Below, piece after piece: positions 51,008 to 59,701 of a stretch of DNA of 64,000 nucleotides (position 1 is the stretch's first letter; each line of letters begins with the position of its first letter). The notes under the pieces were generated by a model that was not told the origin of the DNA, did no database searches, and saw nothing but the letters and a program-made list of their open reading frames with translations. This DNA is from Bog-756 sp963813525 (GTDB lineage: Bacteria; Actinomycetota; Acidimicrobiia; Acidimicrobiales; RAAP-2), in NCBI GenBank assembly GCA_963813525.1, contig CAWEZI010000005.1, positions 1,984,001-2,048,000 of the forward strand, read 5' to 3'. The translations under genes were made by a program, and so were the position numbers.

Positions 51008-52819
51008 GTGGAGGGGACAGGGGGGATCGAGACGGGTCGGCTCCGGCGTCGCACGTGTTTCCGGTTTTCATTCCCGAACAGGCGCGTCGCCACCGGCGGA
51101 TCCGGTCACCCACCAAGGGGTGGGTCCCGCCCCACCCTCCTGCCGGTGGCCGTGGGTGCAGTGGCCTTGGCCCTGATAGCCGGTTGTTCCACTACCACGT
51201 CCTCCACCACGACCACCACGACGTCGCCGGTGTCTGCGCCGGCCGCCGGGTCGACAACCTCGTGGAGACCGCCGGCCTGCCACCGACCCGTGGCTGCCCC
51301 GGTGGCGGCCACCCCCGTCCCGGGTGTGCCGTCGGACTGGACCATCACCTCGTTCGACGGGACGAAGATCCGGGCCCACTGGTTCCCGGTGGCCGGTGCC
51401 AGCCCCGCCCACCCGGCCCCCACCGTGCTGATGGGCCCCGGCTGGGGCGAGTCGGGGGACACCGATCAGACGGGAACCGGCCAGGCGTTGTTGGGCGGCA
51501 TCGACATCAGTGCTCTCCACCAGGCCGGGTACAACGTCTTGACCTGGGACCCCCGCGGGTTCGGTGATTCGACCGGACTGGTCGAGGTGGACAGCCCTGC
51601 TTTCGAAGCCAAGGACGTGTCCCGTCTGATCGACTGGGTGGCTATCCGTCCCGGTGTGGAGCTCGACGCACCCGGTGACCCCCGGATGGGGATGGTGGGC
51701 GGTTCCTACGGCGGGGGCATCCAATGGGTGACGGCCGCCCAGGACTGCCGGATCGACGCCATCGTGCCCACCATATCGTGGCACTCGCTCGGTACCAGTC
51801 TCCTCAAATCGGGAATCTACAAGGCCGGATGGGGGAACCTTCTGCTGGCCGGTGCGGCCTCCGCTCACCTCGACCCGCACATCCGGGCGGGCGCCGCCCA
51901 GGGCAATGCCACCGGGACCACCACGGCGGCGAATGAGGCATGGTTCCTGGCCCGCGGGCCGGGCGACCTGGTCAAGGACATCCACGTCCCCACCCTCATC
52001 GTGCAGGGGACGGTGGACACCCTTTTCACCCTGGACGAAGGCATCACCAACTACGAGCAGGTCAAAAAGGACGGCGTCCCGGTGTCGATGGTGTGGTTCT
52101 GCGGTGGCCACGGTGTCTGTCTCACCAACCAGGGCAACCCGCAGGTGGTCCAGGACGAATCCATCGCCTGGCTCAACCGTTGGGTCAAGCGCGATCCAAC
52201 CGTCGCCACCGGACCGCCGGTGGACATCATCGATCAGAACGGTGTGCGGTACGCGGCCAACACCTACCCGTTGCCCACCATCACCCCGCTCAGTGCCACC
52301 GGGAGCGGGACGCTGCCTCTGGTGGCCACCGGGGGTTCGGGTCCGGTGACCCTCGCCCCCTCGAGCCCGGCGAACGCCAGTCCCCTGGCTTCAGTGGTGC
52401 CCGGCATCCTGCCGGCCCGGGCCGCCAACGCGGTCAACGTCGAGGTCGACGGCACCGCACGGACCTCTCTGGTGGTCGGTGCACCCGCACTGTCGCTCAC
52501 CTACAGGGGTACCACCCCAGCCGGTGTCCGTCCGACCCGCATCTTCGCCCAGTTGGTCGACGACACCACCGGGTTGGTCGTCGGCAACCAGGTCACCCCG
52601 GTGGCCGTGGTGCTCGACGGTCGAGACCACACCACCACCGTCTCGCTCGAATCGGTGTGCCAGTCGGTGGCCCCCGGTCAGACGCTGACCCTTCAGCTGG
52701 TGGCCACCACCGTGGCCTATGCCACTCCCCGGCTGGGCGGATCGGTGGTCTTCAGCAAGATCTCGGTCCACCTTCCGGTGGCGGCCGCGTCGGCCGTGAC
52801 CGTTACCTCGAAGTTGTAG
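51008..52819 (+). CDS. Exported S15/CocE-type alpha/beta hydrolase
   Basis: 603 aa from GTG 51008, though ATG 50963 cannot be excluded. An N-terminal basic stretch is followed by a hydrophobic segment and lipobox (VAVGAVALALIAGC). The alpha/beta-hydrolase core has the nucleophile Ser in VGGSYGGGIQW, Asp in VQGTVDTLF and His in CGGHGVC. A C-terminal beta-sandwich of about 170 residues (LTYRGTTPAGVRPTRIFAQL) matches the X-prolyl dipeptidyl-peptidase/CocE-NonD layout. It should hydrolyse esters, amides or peptides outside the cell. TACGGT eight bases before GTG could be a leaderless -10. Confidence 0.8.
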   Translation: MEGTGGIETGRLRRRTCFRFSFPNRRVATGGSGHPPRGGSRPTLLPVAVGAVALALIAGCSTTTSSTTTTTTSPVSAPAAGSTTSWRPPACHRPVAAPVAATPVPGVPSDWTITSFDGTKIRAHWFPVAGASPAHPAPTVLMGPGWGESGDTDQTGTGQALLGGIDISALHQAGYNVLTWDPRGFGDSTGLVEVDSPAFEAKDVSRLIDWVAIRPGVELDAPGDPRMGMVGGSYGGGIQWVTAAQDCRIDAIVPTISWHSLGTSLLKSGIYKAGWGNLLLAGAASAHLDPHIRAGAAQGNATGTTTAANEAWFLARGPGDLVKDIHVPTLIVQGTVDTLFTLDEGITNYEQVKKDGVPVSMVWFCGGHGVCLTNQGNPQVVQDESIAWLNRWVKRDPTVATGPPVDIIDQNGVRYAANTYPLPTITPLSATGSGTLPLVATGGSGPVTLAPSSPANASPLASVVPGILPARAANAVNVEVDGTARTSLVVGAPALSLTYRGTTPAGVRPTRIFAQLVDDTTGLVVGNQVTPVAVVLDGRDHTTTVSLESVCQSVAPGQTLTLQLVATTVAYATPRLGGSVVFSKISVHLPVAAASAVTVTSKL

Positions 52820-52859
52820 CAGTCGGGACTGCGAAGCCCCGGCGTTCGGGTCAACGCCG
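52819..52859. terminator. Paired hairpins between convergent genes
   Basis: GCAGTC-GG-GACTGC (52819-52832) and CGGCGTT-CGGGTC-AACGCCG (52840-52859) are two perfect inverted repeats in the gap between the S15-type and DinB-like genes, overlapping the ends of both. Bidirectional termination is inferred; no T tract is present. Confidence 0.45.
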
Positions 52860-53357
52860 CAGCAGGAGACCCCGGACATAGGCCGCCTGGCCGACGTGCT
52901 GCAGATCGTCGGCCACCACGCTCATCAGCCGCACGCTCATGGTAACCGGAGGGTCCCAACGGTCGTCGACCACCCGGTCCATATCGGACGGGTCGAGGTG
53001 GCCAAGGAAGGCCACCGTTGTGCGGTGGACGTCCTCGAAGTAGCCGAGCAGGAGATCGGCGTCGACGGCCACCTCGGCCACATCGGCCGGGCCGTGGCCG
53101 AACCCGGTGTCGGCAGGATCGAAGGGCAGTCGGTAACGGTCGGCCCAGCCGGCTGCTATCCACACTTGTGGGCCACCGCGCAGGGGGGCGACATGGTCGT
53201 CTTGGATGCGGGTCAGGTGCCAGACCAGCCAGGCGATGGAGTTGGACTCCTCGTCCGGACGGTAGGCCAGCTCCCCGGGCGAGAGACCGGTGACGGCGGG
53301 GTACACCGCATCACGGATCCTCTCGAACGCGTCGACCAGCACGTCGATGCTGGTCAC
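52851..53357 (-). CDS. DinB/DUF664-family protein
   Basis: 168 aa. A helical bundle of the DinB/mycothiol-dependent type is shown by NSIAWLVWHLTRIQDDHVAP (His of the metal site), LGYFEDVHRTTVAFLGHL and LQHVGQAAYVRGLL (His). The proteins bind a divalent metal; several actinobacterial members use mycothiol as thiol. The GTG at 53357 begins two bases after the aldolase gene's stop, so the two are coupled. The longer upstream frame (to 53495) is not needed. Function is unknown. Confidence 0.8.
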   Translation of the reverse strand: MTSIDVLVDAFERIRDAVYPAVTGLSPGELAYRPDEESNSIAWLVWHLTRIQDDHVAPLRGGPQVWIAAGWADRYRLPFDPADTGFGHGPADVAEVAVDADLLLGYFEDVHRTTVAFLGHLDPSDMDRVVDDRWDPPVTMSVRLMSVVADDLQHVGQAAYVRGLLLRR

Positions 53358-53359
53358 GC

Positions 53360-54025
53360 TCAGCTTTCGTCGACCTCGTGCAGGGCGCCGTAGCCGCCGC
53401 TGATGGCGGCCATGATGATGGCCTCGAAGTCCTTGTCGGTGAGGATACGGGGCGTGCCCAGGGACGACGCCCGCCAGTACAGCTCGGCCAGCCACTCGAG
53501 GAGCTCCAGTCGCTCGACGGCCTCGTCCATGGTGGACCCGTAAGCCACCGACCCGTGGTTCTCCATGAGGGCGGCGTTGCGGCCCTTGAGGGCGGTGATG
53601 ACGTTCTGGGCCAGTTCGGGCGAGCCGAAGGTGGCGTAGGGGGCCGTCCTCGGGGCACCCCCCAGGCTCAGGCAGCTGTAGTGGAGGGCCGGAAGTTCCT
53701 CGCAGCAGCAGGCCACGGCCGTCGACGCCATGGCGTGGGCGTGGGTGACGGCCAGGGCGTTGGTGGCAGCGTAGATTCCGGTGTGGAGGGGAACCTCGGA
53801 AGTGGGGGCGAGCTTCCCATCCACGACCTTTCCGGTCAGATCGATGACCGTGATCATGTCTGCCGTCAACTTGCCCAGGTTGGCCCCGGTGGGTGTGACG
53901 GCGACCAGGTCGCCGTTACGGGCGGAGATGTTGCCGGCCGTACCGATGACCAAGCCCTCTTCGGCGAGGTGTCGGGCGGCACTGGCCACTGCCTCTCGTT
54001 CATCGGCCAGGAGCAGATCGCTCAT
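53360..54025 (-). CDS. Class II aldolase/adducin family protein
   Basis: 221 aa, the size of L-fuculose-phosphate aldolases and relatives. Signatures are GTAGNISARNGDLVAVTPTG (phosphate binding), EVPLHTGIY and THAHAMASTAVACC (metal-binding His) and ALMENHGSVAYG. The enzyme would cleave a phosphorylated sugar into dihydroxyacetone phosphate and an aldehyde, or dehydrate a related substrate. The ATG at 54025 has AGAGGAA upstream. It is coupled to the DinB-like gene. No sugar-kinase or isomerase neighbours are present to fix the substrate. Confidence 0.87.
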   Translation of the reverse strand: MSDLLLADEREAVASAARHLAEEGLVIGTAGNISARNGDLVAVTPTGANLGKLTADMITVIDLTGKVVDGKLAPTSEVPLHTGIYAATNALAVTHAHAMASTAVACCCEELPALHYSCLSLGGAPRTAPYATFGSPELAQNVITALKGRNAALMENHGSVAYGSTMDEAVERLELLEWLAELYWRASSLGTPRILTDKDFEAIIMAAISGGYGALHEVDES

Positions 54026-54186
54026 TGGTGGTTCCTCTCTCGGACGGCGGGCCCTGCGGTGGGCTCGGAGGTCGGAGGAACAATAGGTCGCCACTTGCCC
54101 CTCCGTACATCCGGCTGTCGCCCGCCACTACCCGTCCCGCCGGTACCCGACGTCCGGTCGGAGCGGAGCGACTCGGAGGGCACCGG

Positions 54187-54984
54187 TCAGAAGGGGGGTG
54201 GGGTCAGCGCGCCGTCGAGGCGCCCCAGGAGCTCCCGCAGGCCAACCGGACCGGCCACGGTGACGTCGGCGCTGGTGGCGAGGGTGGGGGGCGATTCGGC
54301 CGACAGGACGGCGACGGCGAAGGTCCGCACGGTCGGGTCGGCCGCCTCAAGGTCGTGGAGAGCGTCGAAGCCGGCCAGGTCCCCGGAATCGTCGCCGGCG
54401 AACAGGACCCATTCGAGCGATTCGGCCATCTGGCGGACTGCGGTTCCCTTGTCGACGGCGATGGGCATGGACAGCTCGACGGCCAACCGGCCCGGGTGGG
54501 CTCGGAGACCGGTCTGCCGGGCCAAGGCGGCGCTCACCTCCTCGACCCGGGTGCCCAACTCGGGGTGGCCGCGGTAATGAAAGGTGAGTGACAGGCCCTT
54601 GTCCTCGATGTCGACGCCGTCAGGGAGGAGGTCGGGGGCCAGGAGCAGGGCCTCCCGCACCGTCGACGTCCAGCGTTCGGCCTCGTCCACCACGTGCACC
54701 CGACCCGCTTCATACCGTTCGATTCCGCTGAGTCCGATGAGCACCGGTTGCGGGGTGATGTCGCCGAGCACGCTGCGCAGAAAGGAGACGGGCCGGCTCG
54801 AGATGATGGCCACCGTCGTCATCTTCGAGCGGAGGGAAGCCAGCAGCGCACCGATGCCAGGCAGCGGCCGCGCCTCCGAGGGCGCCGGGACGATGGCGGC
54901 GATGGTCCCGTCGAAGTCGAGGAGCACCCCCCGGCTGACTGCTCGCACGGCCGAGTCGATCAAGTCATCCTGAGTTACGGCCAT
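54187..54984 (-). CDS. otsB: Trehalose-6-phosphate phosphatase
   Basis: 265 aa. HAD-type phosphatase with motif I LLDFDGTIA, motif II SSRP, GLSGIERYE typical of OtsB, KGLSLTFHYR and FAGDDSGDLAGFDAL (motif IV). OtsB dephosphorylates trehalose-6-phosphate to trehalose, an osmolyte and, in actinobacteria, a glycolipid precursor. ATG 54984 is used because GAGG lies 10 bases upstream; ATG 54993 is three codons earlier. No trehalose-phosphate synthase is next to it, so otsA would be elsewhere. Confidence 0.88.
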   Translation of the reverse strand: MAVTQDDLIDSAVRAVSRGVLLDFDGTIAAIVPAPSEARPLPGIGALLASLRSKMTTVAIISSRPVSFLRSVLGDITPQPVLIGLSGIERYEAGRVHVVDEAERWTSTVREALLLAPDLLPDGVDIEDKGLSLTFHYRGHPELGTRVEEVSAALARQTGLRAHPGRLAVELSMPIAVDKGTAVRQMAESLEWVLFAGDDSGDLAGFDALHDLEAADPTVRTFAVAVLSAESPPTLATSADVTVAGPVGLRELLGRLDGALTPPPF

Positions 54985-55038
54985 GGTGTCCATACCTCGA
55001 GGGTTAGGGGACGGGGCGGGGGCAGCGGCTGGACTGCG

Positions 55039-55521
55039 CTAATCACCGGTGCCCGTCACACGTTCGAGGAGGGCGTCCAAGACAGGGACCTGACCCCGCA
55101 CCAGCTTGGCCCGGGCGGCATCGGTGTCGACCCACTCGGCTCGATCCATCTCCGGCACTTCGATGAACCGCCCCGATCCGCGGGGCCACTCCATGGGGAA
55201 GGTGTTGCTTCGGCCCCCGGTGGGATCAAATTCGGCCGCCGCCACCCACACCGCCACCCATTTGCCGTTGGGTTGGCGGAACTGACCGAGCTCGCGGTAG
55301 TCGACCGGTGGAGGGGGGGACCCGATCTCCTCTTCGAATTCACGGATGGCGGCGTCGAAGGCCAGCTCGCCCGGGCCGTATTCACCCTTGGGGATCGACC
55401 ATGCCCGTTCGTCCTTGCCCGCCCAGAACGGACCGCCCATATGTCCGATCAGGACCTCCAGCGTCGACCCCCGATGCCGGTAGAGAAGCAGTCCGGCGCT
55501 CCTTTTTGCCACGGGGGTCAC
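55039..55521 (-). CDS. Nudix hydrolase
   Basis: 160 aa with a complete Nudix box GEYGPGELAFDAAIREFEEE-IG (Gly, Glu, Arg-Glu and Glu-Glu residues in canonical spacing, starting about residue 45). The N-terminus SAGLLLYRHRGSTLEVLIGH and the PFWAGKDERAWSIPKGE segment are typical of a subgroup sometimes annotated as NTP pyrophosphohydrolases or Ap4A hydrolases with oxidised-nucleotide clean-up roles. It hydrolyses a nucleoside diphosphate linked to another group; the substrate is unknown. Confidence 0.9.
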   Translation of the reverse strand: MTPVAKRSAGLLLYRHRGSTLEVLIGHMGGPFWAGKDERAWSIPKGEYGPGELAFDAAIREFEEEIGSPPPPVDYRELGQFRQPNGKWVAVWVAAAEFDPTGGRSNTFPMEWPRGSGRFIEVPEMDRAEWVDTDAARAKLVRGQVPVLDALLERVTGTGD

Positions 55522-55626
55522 GGTAGTGGAGCAGCGCTCGCTCAGAGGGCACCAAATCGATGTGGGCTGGACGGGTAATCGGCCAGCCCGGTGATCATCC
55601 GGCCTGGTAATCAGCCGGCCCGGTGA

Positions 55627-56574
55627 TCATCCGGCCTGGTAGTAGGAAGCGGCGTCGCCCTGCACCGACACACTGGGACGACCATCGAGCCCGACCGGGA
55701 CGTCACCACCCGTGGTGACACGCTGAACCTGTCTGTGCTCGGTCCCGTAGTCGTAGATGGCGTAGTGCTGGGTCGAACGGTTGTCCCACACGGCGACGTC
55801 GCCCGCGTTCCAATGCCAGCGGACAGTGTTCTCGGGTCGGGTCACGTACGCCTGCAGCGTGCGCAGAATGTCAACCGATTCGGTAGTCGAATGACCGACC
55901 ACCTTCTGGGCGAAACCGCCCAGAAGGAGGGCATGCTCGCCGGTTTCCGGATGGATGCGGACGACCGGATGCTCCGTCTCGAACACGGTGGAGACGAACC
56001 TGCGCACGTGGTCGACTTGTTCGGGTCGCATGCGGCGGGCGGCGGCGGCCACGTCCACCCGGCCGTAATCCTGACCGTTGGTATGAATGCAACGCAGCTG
56101 TTCGGCCATGACCCGGATGCTCGGGCGCAGGTCCTTGTAGCCGGCGACCGTGTTGGCCCACAGCGTGTCGCCGCCGACCTCGGGGATGACCATCGCCCGC
56201 AGGACCGAAAAGGTCGGTGGCCGCTCGACGAAAGTCACGTCGGTGTGCCAGTGGTTGGCCGCCGCCCCGGCCCGCGAGTCGAGGTCGAAGAGGGCGGCGT
56301 CGGCCTGATTGGAGGGCAGCGTGGGGTGGGCGCGGGTCACCGGTCCCAGACGGCCGGCGAAGGCCAGCTGCTCTTCGGACGTGAGGTGCTGGCCCGGGAA
56401 CAAGGCGACCCGATGTCCGACGATGGCCGCTCTGATCTGTCTGACGGCGTCTTCGGACAGATCCGAGGCCAGGTCGATTCCTTCGACGACGGCCCCGATG
56501 CGGGGGGTGAGTGGCCGAACGGTGAGTGAGGGGACAGCCGGTCGTGAGGCGACGACCCCCGGGTGTGTGGTCAT
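55627..56574 (-). CDS. TauD/TfdA family dioxygenase
   Basis: 315 aa. Fe(II)/2-oxoglutarate-dependent oxygenase with the HxD motif in NHWHTDVTF, the 2-oxoglutarate-binding region and Arg near HRQVQRVTTGG, and the distal His in DNRSTQHYAIYDY. The family includes taurine dioxygenase and alkylsulfatases, which split sulfonates or sulfate esters, and 2,4-D-type ether cleavers. ATG 56574 follows GAGGAG by seven bases, so it is preferred over 56589. Its proximity to a sulfotransferase gene hints at sulfur-ester chemistry, but this is inference. Confidence 0.9.
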   Translation of the reverse strand: MTTHPGVVASRPAVPSLTVRPLTPRIGAVVEGIDLASDLSEDAVRQIRAAIVGHRVALFPGQHLTSEEQLAFAGRLGPVTRAHPTLPSNQADAALFDLDSRAGAAANHWHTDVTFVERPPTFSVLRAMVIPEVGGDTLWANTVAGYKDLRPSIRVMAEQLRCIHTNGQDYGRVDVAAAARRMRPEQVDHVRRFVSTVFETEHPVVRIHPETGEHALLLGGFAQKVVGHSTTESVDILRTLQAYVTRPENTVRWHWNAGDVAVWDNRSTQHYAIYDYGTEHRQVQRVTTGGDVPVGLDGRPSVSVQGDAASYYQAG

Positions 56575-56841
56575 GGGTGAACTCCTCATAGTCGGGATAG
56601 TCGGGCCCGGACCTATTGTCGACGGTTTCCATCGAGTTTAGAGGAAATTGGGTCGCCCCACGCCTGAACGTTGCCGTCGGGCACGGTCGCCGCCGTCGGG
56701 CGCACCTATCGGCGGGTGCTCGCCGAGATTCGACCGGTGGGACAAGCTCCGGTCCCTGTACCGTTGCTGGTGAGCGCCTCGGCCTCTTGGGACCGGGCGA
56801 CGGCGGCGGCCCTCGGGGCCGTCAGGCTGAGGAGGACGCAG

Positions 56842-58605
56842 GTGGCGATGGTCCGGCGGGCCTGTGCGGTGGGGGCGGTTTTCCGTTCGGCATTCCACAA
56901 CCCGGTTTTGCGCAGGGTCGGATTCGCCTACGCGCTGTTCGGGGCGGCGGAGTTCGGTGTCTGGATCGCCCTGTTGGTTTTCGCCTACGGCCACGGCGGT
57001 TCCACCGCCAGCATGGTGATGGTGCTGGTGCAGCTGATTCCTTGCATCATCTGCGGGCCCTTCTTCGGGGCCGTGGCCGATCGTCAACCACCCGGACAGG
57101 TCCTGCGGGTCGGCTACGCACTGCAGATGACGTCGATGGCGGCGGTGGCCGTGGCCATCGGCACCGGCGTCCCCGCCGTGGTGGTCTTCCTGCTGGCTCC
57201 GCTCACCTCCCTCAGCCTGACCGTCACACGGCCGCCCCAGGCCGCTCTTCTTCCGGCCATCGTGCGCACACCCGAGGAGCTCACCGCGGCCAATGTGATC
57301 AGCGGCTGGACCGACGGCGCCGCCGCCCTGGTCGGCCCCGCAGTGGTCGGTGTCCTACTGGCCTGGCGGGGGGCAGGGTTGGCGGTGGCCGCCATGGCCG
57401 TCATGAGCGCGGGCTCCCTGCTGCTCATGGCGGGCATCGACGGGCCGACGGCCGCCATCTCGTCCGACGGGGCCCCGGAGCGGCCGGGCGATGAGACAAG
57501 CGAGGGCCGGTCGGACATCGACCCTCGGTCCCGCCGAGCCGGCGCCTTCTCCTCCATTCGTGCGGCGGCCAGGGTCAACGCCGAAATGGCCACCCGCCAC
57601 CCTCAGGTCAGGGTGCTCCTCACTCTGCACACCTTCTACTTCGTGCTCATCGGATCGCTCGATCTGCTCTGTGTGGTCCTGGCCCTGCGCTTCTTGCACA
57701 TGGGACCGGGCGGAGCCGGATTCCTCAATGCCGCACTGGGCGGCGGTGCACTGCTGGCCGGGTTCGTCACCGCCTTCCTGGTCGGTCGGCGCCACCTTGC
57801 CCACACCCTGATGATCTCGCTCGCCCTGGCGGTGACCGCTCTGGCGGTCATCGACGCCGTCCCCCGGGCGGCGCCGGTCATCCTACTCATCGGCACGGTG
57901 GGCCTGGCCGGTGCCGTCTTCGATGTCACCAGTCGGACCCTCTTGCAGCGTTCGGCCCCCTCTGATGCCATCGCCGGATCGTTCTCCATCCTCGAGGCCC
58001 TCATGGACCTCGGACTGGCCCTCGGAGCCATCCTGGTGCGGGTGGCATTGGCGGTGGGGGGAATTCGGGCAGCGCTGGTCGCACCGGCTGCCATCACTCT
58101 GGTCCTGATGGCCGCGGTGTGGCCGAGGTTGAAGAAGATCGATTCGTCGGCCACGGTGCCACAGGTCGAGATCAAGCTGCTGCGGTCGATCCCGCTGTTC
58201 GCCTCCCTACCGGCGCCGTCCATCGAGGGCATCGCCCGAGAGCTCGACCGGTTGGCGGTGTCCGAAGGAACAGTGGTGATCACCGAGGGTGATCGGGGCG
58301 ACTGCTACTACGCCGTGGCCGACGGCCAGCTGGTCGTCTCCCGTCAAGGGCGCACCCTGCAGACGGTGGCCCGAGGTGATGGCTTCGGGGAGATCGCCCT
58401 CATCCAGGACGTACCGCGCAAAGCATCGGTGACCGCGGTGACCGATGCCCTGCTCTACGTCCTGGAGAAGGAGCCCTTCGTCCAGACGGTCACCGGCCAT
58501 GCCCCGACCGCATTGACAGCGGGTTCGATCATCGCCAGCCACCTGGGGGAGGACAGGGCGCCGCCCGCCGGCGGGGCGGAAAGGGAACCGGACGCCAGCG
58601 GGTGA
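56842..58605 (+). CDS. MFS transporter fused to a cyclic-nucleotide-binding domain
   Basis: 587 aa from GTG 56842, chosen because GGAGGA lies five bases before it; the open frame runs on upstream to 56671 without similarity. About twelve helices form an MFS domain (about 15-430) of the MFS_3/enterobactin-exporter-like type, with VADRQPPGQVLRVGY (motif A-like). The C-terminal region (about 455-560) is a cNMP-binding domain with the cassette GFGEIALIQDVPRKASVTA, including Glu and Arg. Such fusions could gate transport with cAMP or cGMP. No adenylate cyclase is in the window. Confidence 0.85.
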   Translation: MAMVRRACAVGAVFRSAFHNPVLRRVGFAYALFGAAEFGVWIALLVFAYGHGGSTASMVMVLVQLIPCIICGPFFGAVADRQPPGQVLRVGYALQMTSMAAVAVAIGTGVPAVVVFLLAPLTSLSLTVTRPPQAALLPAIVRTPEELTAANVISGWTDGAAALVGPAVVGVLLAWRGAGLAVAAMAVMSAGSLLLMAGIDGPTAAISSDGAPERPGDETSEGRSDIDPRSRRAGAFSSIRAAARVNAEMATRHPQVRVLLTLHTFYFVLIGSLDLLCVVLALRFLHMGPGGAGFLNAALGGGALLAGFVTAFLVGRRHLAHTLMISLALAVTALAVIDAVPRAAPVILLIGTVGLAGAVFDVTSRTLLQRSAPSDAIAGSFSILEALMDLGLALGAILVRVALAVGGIRAALVAPAAITLVLMAAVWPRLKKIDSSATVPQVEIKLLRSIPLFASLPAPSIEGIARELDRLAVSEGTVVITEGDRGDCYYAVADGQLVVSRQGRTLQTVARGDGFGEIALIQDVPRKASVTAVTDALLYVLEKEPFVQTVTGHAPTALTAGSIIASHLGEDRAPPAGGAEREPDASG

Positions 58606-58622
58606 GGAAGGCCGGAGCCCGA

Positions 58623-59543
58623 TCAGGGGTCACCCGGCGCAGTGGGCATATCCGCTGGTTGGCGGTGCAACCAGGCCAGGAGATCTTCGGGGGCCATGGC
58701 ACCGGCCTTCTGGTAATAGCGGCGTTGCTCCCCGTCGTCGAGTACCTCGGCCCCGGCCCCCGAAGTACCGCGTCGAAAGAATGCGGCCGGGTCCTTCAGC
58801 ACGCCGTCAGGGGTTGCCGAACCGAGCGAACCGGCCCGCATGCTCTCGAACGATGCCGCTGCCACCAGTTGCGGCCAGGTGTCCTCAGCGACCTCGATGC
58901 CCAGGTGGCCCGCCAGGCGCCGCATTTCGCCGCCCAGATCGCCACGCAGATCGTCGTAGTGGACGAGCACGATGTTCGGTTCGCTCCGCCGGGTCCAGGC
59001 CCCGCGGAGGTGAGCCATCACCCCGGGCAGTGAATCGAGGGAGACCCGCGGGTCGGGATCGTCTTCGATCCACGCTACGAGCCACTGGCGGAGGGGGAGC
59101 CGGTCGGGCCGGGGCGATGGGGGTGGAGGCTGACCGAGCAACCGACGCATGTGCTCCCGGTCGAGGTTGTCACTCTGGTGGTACATCGACACGGCCATGT
59201 CGAGCGGATGGCGTCCGGTGACGATGTAGGTGACCCGCGGGTCGGCGGGCAGACCGTCGAGGGGGGTGTGACTCTTGATGAACCTGCGGTGCGACTGGGC
59301 CGCCAGTTGGGCCAAGACGTCGGCGCGGGGTGTGATCAGCCAGTCGAGCCACGGCGAGAGGTTGTTCAGCGCGTCGGGGAGATCCTGAGTTTGGAAGATC
59401 AACAGAGCGCAGATCATCTGTACCCAGGTGGTGCCGCTCTTGGACCGGGTGCTGATCACGATGTCGCCCTGCCTGAACGGGAAGCCGACCCACCGGGCAC
59501 TGTCCTCCTCGGGGGACGTGTAACGAATCGGGTCGCCGAGCAC
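58623..59543 (-). CDS. Sulfotransferase family protein
   Basis: 306 aa. PAPS-binding 5' loop STRSKSGTTWVQ (about 33-43) and 3'-phosphate motif TGRHPLDMAVSMYHQ are clear, with a catalytic-type His in KSHTPLDGLP and RRGTSGAG near the C-terminus replacing the usual RKGxxGDWK. The enzyme transfers a sulfate group from PAPS to a hydroxyl or amine of a small molecule or carbohydrate. The start is GTG, and TAATCT lies six bases upstream, so the transcript may be leaderless. A tandem-repeat array sits immediately upstream. Confidence 0.88.
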   Translation of the reverse strand: MLGDPIRYTSPEEDSARWVGFPFRQGDIVISTRSKSGTTWVQMICALLIFQTQDLPDALNNLSPWLDWLITPRADVLAQLAAQSHRRFIKSHTPLDGLPADPRVTYIVTGRHPLDMAVSMYHQSDNLDREHMRRLLGQPPPPSPRPDRLPLRQWLVAWIEDDPDPRVSLDSLPGVMAHLRGAWTRRSEPNIVLVHYDDLRGDLGGEMRRLAGHLGIEVAEDTWPQLVAAASFESMRAGSLGSATPDGVLKDPAAFFRRGTSGAGAEVLDDGEQRRYYQKAGAMAPEDLLAWLHRQPADMPTAPGDP

Positions 59544-59549
59544 CGGTGG

Positions 59550-59555
59550 AGATTA
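59550..59555 (-). promoter_or_regulatory. Possible -10 box of a leaderless sulfotransferase transcript
   Basis: On the minus strand TAATCT is followed by six bases and the GTG start. This fits TANNNT-N6-7-RTG leaderless promoters, and no Shine-Dalgarno is present. The repeat array lies just upstream on this strand. Confidence 0.45.
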
Positions 59556-59564
59556 GGTCAGGGT

Positions 59565-59658
59565 ACTGTCCCCCCGATGTTGGACTGTCCCCCCGGCGTG
59601 GACCTGTTCCTCCGGCGGGAACCTGTCCCTCGGTGATTGTCCTGCCCCATGGTGTTGT
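59565..59658. repeat. Five imperfect 19-base tandem repeats
   Basis: Units start at 59565, 59584, 59602, 59621 and 59640, spaced 19, 18, 19 and 19 bases. The shared core is A(C)CTGTCCC-CCG with variation at the end (ACTGTCCCCCCGATGTTGG, then close variants). The array is non-coding and sits directly upstream of the sulfotransferase promoter, so a cooperative regulator-binding array is plausible. It is not a CRISPR: units abut with no spacers. Confidence 0.7.
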
Positions 59659-59701
59659 CGATCGTCGGCCTGACCGTGGAAGCGAGCGAGGAAGACCTCT
59701 C

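Noticed and set aside
56671..56841. N-terminal extension of the MFS/cNMP-binding gene
   Set aside because: It lacks similarity and hydrophobic pattern, and a better start (GTG 56842) has GGAGGA five bases upstream.
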